Positions 5,223 to 7,065 of a stretch of DNA of 7,065 bases are shown here, piece after piece. Under the pieces are notes generated by a model that searched no databases, had not been told where the DNA came from, and was given only the letters and a program-made list of their open reading frames with translations. Within the stretch, counting starts at the first letter, position 1; every line of letters starts with the position of its first letter. A program made the position numbers and the translations under genes. Origin of the DNA: Rhodoferax sp. (GTDB taxonomy: Bacteria; Pseudomonadota; Gammaproteobacteria; Burkholderiales; Burkholderiaceae_C); assembly GCA_028711355.1 (NCBI GenBank), contig JAQTSL010000190.1, forward strand, positions 1 through 7,065, read 5' to 3'.

Positions 5223-5930
5223 ATGACCGCCTACGTTTTCAACCCCACCCCCACCGTCGCCGTCCCGGTGGTTGGTCGATCCGAGTGCTTTCCAGTACAC
5301 CGCATTTATTGTGTTGGCCGTAATTACGCCGAGCACGCGCAAGAGATGGGCCACAGCGGCCGCGAGCCACCGTTCTTCTTCATGAAGCCGGCCGACGCCG
5401 TGCTGGTGGTCGATGCCGGGCTGACGGTGGCCCTGCCCTACCCCAGTCTGACGCACAACCTGCACCACGAGATTGAACTGGTAGTAGCCATCGGCGAAGG
5501 TACCAGCGACGGCCAAGCGATCCCGGTCGAGCAGGCACTGAGTTACGTGTTTGGCTACGCTGTGGGTCTGGACATGACCCGGCGCGACCTGCAAAATGAG
5601 ATGAAACAGCAGGGCCGCCCCTGGTGCATCGGCAAGGGCTTTGACCACTCCGCACCGATTGGCCCGATCAGCCCAGCCGCAGCGGTGCCCGACCTGATGC
5701 ACGCTGAGATCAGCCTCATGGTCAACGGCAAGCTGCGCCAGCAAAGCCAGATCAGCCAGTTGATCTGGAACGTGGCCGAGACCATTGCGCAGCTCTCCAA
5801 CGCGTGGACACTGCAACCCGGCGACCTGATCTACACCGGCACACCCGCCGGTGTGGCCGCGGTCGCCAGCGGCGACACGCTCGAAGGCAGCATCAGCGGT
5901 TTGACCCCGATTGCGCTACAGGTTCAATAG
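5223..5930 (+). CDS. Fumarylacetoacetate hydrolase family protein (fumarylpyruvate hydrolase or acylpyruvase type)
   Basis: The 235-residue product belongs to the FAH superfamily, metal-dependent enzymes that cut C-C bonds in beta-diketo acids such as fumarylpyruvate (gentisate pathway) or acylpyruvates, or decarboxylate oxaloacetate. Visible motifs: YCVGRNYAEHAQEMG (29-43), FFMKPADAV (52-60), the metal-binding HHEIELVVAIG with E83 and E85 (81-91), GYAVGLDMTRRDLQ with D117 as third metal ligand (111-124), KGFDHSAPIGP (138-148) and GDLIYTGTPAGV (200-211). All expected ligands are present and the length fits the short single-domain class. ATG 5223 is preceded by ACAGGAC at a slightly long distance; the frame is open further upstream but overlaps the ABM gene and is not protein-like. 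No gentisate dioxygenase is nearby, so the exact substrate is open. Confidence 0.93.
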   Translation: MTAYVFNPTPTVAVPVVGRSECFPVHRIYCVGRNYAEHAQEMGHSGREPPFFFMKPADAVLVVDAGLTVALPYPSLTHNLHHEIELVVAIGEGTSDGQAIPVEQALSYVFGYAVGLDMTRRDLQNEMKQQGRPWCIGKGFDHSAPIGPISPAAAVPDLMHAEISLMVNGKLRQQSQISQLIWNVAETIAQLSNAWTLQPGDLIYTGTPAGVAAVASGDTLEGSISGLTPIALQVQ

Positions 5931-5949
5931 CGCATCAGGCCCAACGCGT

Positions 5950-6495
5950 ATGCGCCGACCCGCCATTCAGCATTGCAAAAACTGTGGTGCCGCCGTGCAA
6001 TACCGCGTGCCCGACGACGGCGATACACACCAGCGTGCGGTCTGCCCGGCGTGCCACACCATCCACTACGAGAACCCGCTCAACGTAGTGGGCACCATTC
6101 CGGTGTGGGGCGACCAGGTGTTGCTGTGCCAGCGCGCCATTGAGCCACGCCTGGGCAAATGGACGCTGCCGGCGGGCTTCATGGAGCTCGACGAGACCGT
6201 GGCCGAAGGGGCCGCGCGCGAAACGCTGGAAGAAGCTGGCGCGCAGTTTGAGATGGGGCAATTTTTTTCGCTCGTCAACGTGCCCCGCGTTGGCCAGGTG
6301 CACCTTTTTTACCGCGCTACGCTGCTCAGCGATCAGTTCAACCCCGGCTTTGAAACGCTACAGGCTCGGCTGTTTGCCGAGGCCGACATTCCGTGGGATG
6401 AGATCGCCTTCAAAACCGTGGGTGAAACCCTGAAACGATTTTTTGCCGATCGGCGCGCCGGGCATTTCAGCGTTCATGTCTTTGATGTCGCCTGA
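5950..6495 (+). CDS. Nudix hydrolase with N-terminal zinc ribbon
   Basis: A 181-residue pyrophosphohydrolase of the kind that splits nucleoside diphosphates linked to another group (ADP-ribose, NADH or FAD are typical substrates); the specific one is unknown. The N-terminus is a four-cysteine zinc ribbon, C9-x2-C12-G and C32-x2-C35. The Nudix box GX5EX7REUXEEXGU is complete at residues 76-98 (GFMELDE, then RETLEEAGA), with all catalytic glutamates present; Thr and Ala occupy the two hydrophobic 'U' positions. The C-terminal half (VNVPRVGQVHLFYRA, then WDEIAF) fits the family. ATG 5950 is 19 nt after the FAH stop, implying a shared transcript. A TTG at 5911 in frame would overlap the FAH gene and add 13 non-conserved residues. 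Only a weak CAGG precedes the ATG. Confidence 0.95.
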   Translation: MRRPAIQHCKNCGAAVQYRVPDDGDTHQRAVCPACHTIHYENPLNVVGTIPVWGDQVLLCQRAIEPRLGKWTLPAGFMELDETVAEGAARETLEEAGAQFEMGQFFSLVNVPRVGQVHLFYRATLLSDQFNPGFETLQARLFAEADIPWDEIAFKTVGETLKRFFADRRAGHFSVHVFDVA

Positions 6496-6595
6496 GTTGG
6501 CACAGACGGTGCAGTGGTGGTTTTACCGCGCAGGCATCTTTTTTGTCACCAGCGTGCTCGACGACCCGGCCTGGTTGGCGTTGATGTTTTGTTAG
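6485..6595 (+). CDS. Possible 36-residue micro-protein overlapping the Nudix gene end
   Basis: ATG 6485 opens a 36-codon frame overlapping the last 11 nt of the Nudix gene and ending at TAG 6595. The predicted peptide begins MSPELAQTVQWWFYRAGIFF and ends LDDPAWLALMFC. It has four tryptophans and a central hydrophobic stretch, so it could be a small membrane-associated peptide, and it might be translated by coupling to the Nudix stop. There is no clear ribosome site and I recognise no family. It could equally be chance or the remnant of a longer gene. Confidence 0.25.
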   Translation: MSPELAQTVQWWFYRAGIFFVTSVLDDPAWLALMFC

Positions 6596-6603
6596 CGTTT
6601 TAG

Positions 6604-6646
6604 ACCTCTAGCGCTTATTAATCTTGCGTATCTAGCTCCTTTTTTT
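6604..6646 (+). repeat. Second candidate copy of the short palindromic repeat, terminator-like
   Basis: The stretch begins ACCTCTAGCGCTTATT and ends with TAGCT and a run of seven T. CTAGCGC at 6608-6614 can pair with GCG (6626-6628) plus CTAG (6632-6635), leaving a 3-nt bulge, and T-rich sequence (6640-6646) follows. It aligns without gaps to the element inside purL (707-754, other strand): about 16 of 37 positions are identical, including CCTCT, the GC of the stem and AGCT, and both fold into an equivalent stem. It lies after the Nudix gene and micro-ORF and just before the exonuclease ATG, so it may serve as an intrinsic terminator for the upstream transcript. Confidence 0.5.
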
Positions 6647-6654
6647 ATAACAGT

Positions 6655-7065
6655 ATGCTGCCCTGCTACGTCTTGCTTGATCTGGAAACCACCGGCGGCA
6701 ACGCGCTGCGTGACCGCATCACCGAGATCGCGGCGGTACGCTTTGAGCACGGCTTAGAAGTGGCGCGCTGGAGCACGCTGGTCAACCCCGGCGTGCCAAT
6801 CTCTGGCTTTATTGAGCGGCTCACCGGCATCAGCAACGCCATGGTGGCTGACGCACCCACGTTTGATGAAGTCGCCGGGCAATTGCTCAAACTGTTGGAC
6901 GGTGCCGTGCTGGTGGCGCACAACGTGCGTTTTGACCACGGCTTTTTGCTGCATGAATTGGCCCGCATCGACGTCACACTGCGCAGCAAAACGCTGTGCA
7001 CGGTGCGCCTGTCGCGCCTGCTGACGCCCGGCGTCAAGGGCCATGGGCTGGACGCCATCATGCAG
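6655..7065 (+). CDS. DEDDh-type 3'-5' exonuclease, DNA polymerase III epsilon-like (cut by window edge)
   Basis: The first 137 residues show the RNase T/DnaQ exonuclease fold: motif I LLDLETTGG with D9 and E11, RITEIAAVRF (21-30), NPGVPIS and ERLTGISNAMV (54-64), motif II VAHNVRFDHGFL with D94 (87-98), then LCTVRLSRLLTPGVKGHGLD. The last metal-binding His and Asp would lie past the right edge. It would remove nucleotides from 3' ends of DNA or RNA. From memory, betaproteobacterial proteins with this start often carry a GIY-YIG (UvrC/Cho-like) nuclease domain after the exonuclease; that part is not visible here, so plain DnaQ is not assigned. No Shine-Dalgarno precedes ATG 6655; instead TATAAC (6646-6651) ends 3 nt before it, directly after the repeat. 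Confidence 0.9.
   Translation, partial: MLPCYVLLDLETTGGNALRDRITEIAAVRFEHGLEVARWSTLVNPGVPISGFIERLTGISNAMVADAPTFDEVAGQLLKLLDGAVLVAHNVRFDHGFLLHELARIDVTLRSKTLCTVRLSRLLTPGVKGHGLDAIMQ

Noticed and set aside
4980..5816. 278-codon minus-strand open frame opposite the ABM and FAH genes
   Set aside because: Antisense to two genes with recognisable motifs, and without any protein-family signature.

Overview
The window looks like chromosome from a betaproteobacterium of the order Burkholderiales, most likely family Comamonadaceae (Rhodoferax/Polaromonas-like). This rests on the GC-rich codon use, on the protein sequences (PurL, TrmB, an RluA-type enzyme, a zinc-ribbon Nudix protein) and on short palindromic repeats that resemble ones I remember from that family. 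No database search was possible, so the taxonomy is an inference.

Layout. Positions 1-1597 (minus strand) hold the N-terminal ~530 codons of purL (FGAM synthase of purine synthesis), running off the left edge. A gene-free interval of about 580 bp follows, part of it bracketed by an imperfect inverted repeat. From 2176 onward all genes are on the plus strand: a small FliD-like coiled-coil protein (2176-2904), trmB (tRNA m7G46 methyltransferase, 2994-3743), an RluA-family pseudouridine synthase (3840-4772), an ABM-fold small protein (4859-5161), a fumarylacetoacetate-hydrolase-family enzyme (5223-5930), a zinc-ribbon Nudix hydrolase (5950-6495), a possible 36-residue overlapping micro-ORF (6485-6595), and the start of a DEDDh 3'-5' exonuclease (6655 to the right edge).

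The genes are mostly housekeeping: purine synthesis, tRNA and RNA modification, nucleotide clean-up and DNA/RNA exonuclease activity. trmB and the pseudouridine synthase are both RNA-modification genes. The ABM, FAH and Nudix genes are closely spaced (61 and 19 nt gaps) and probably co-transcribed. I see no defence system, phage or complete insertion sequence.

The most notable feature is the set of small palindromic elements. A 77-bp double-palindrome, REPIN-like element lies inside purL and is translated in frame. A second, different repeat (707-754) is also translated in frame about 170 nt away, on the other side of the conserved HNHP segment. A probable relative of that second repeat sits directly before the exonuclease gene. 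A decayed ~70-bp palindrome of a third type overlaps the start of the pseudouridine synthase gene. The purL upstream region is bracketed by a 30-bp inverted repeat. The best candidates for something undescribed are therefore the coding-sequence insertions in an essential-type gene and repeat-derived translation starts, not a new multigene system.
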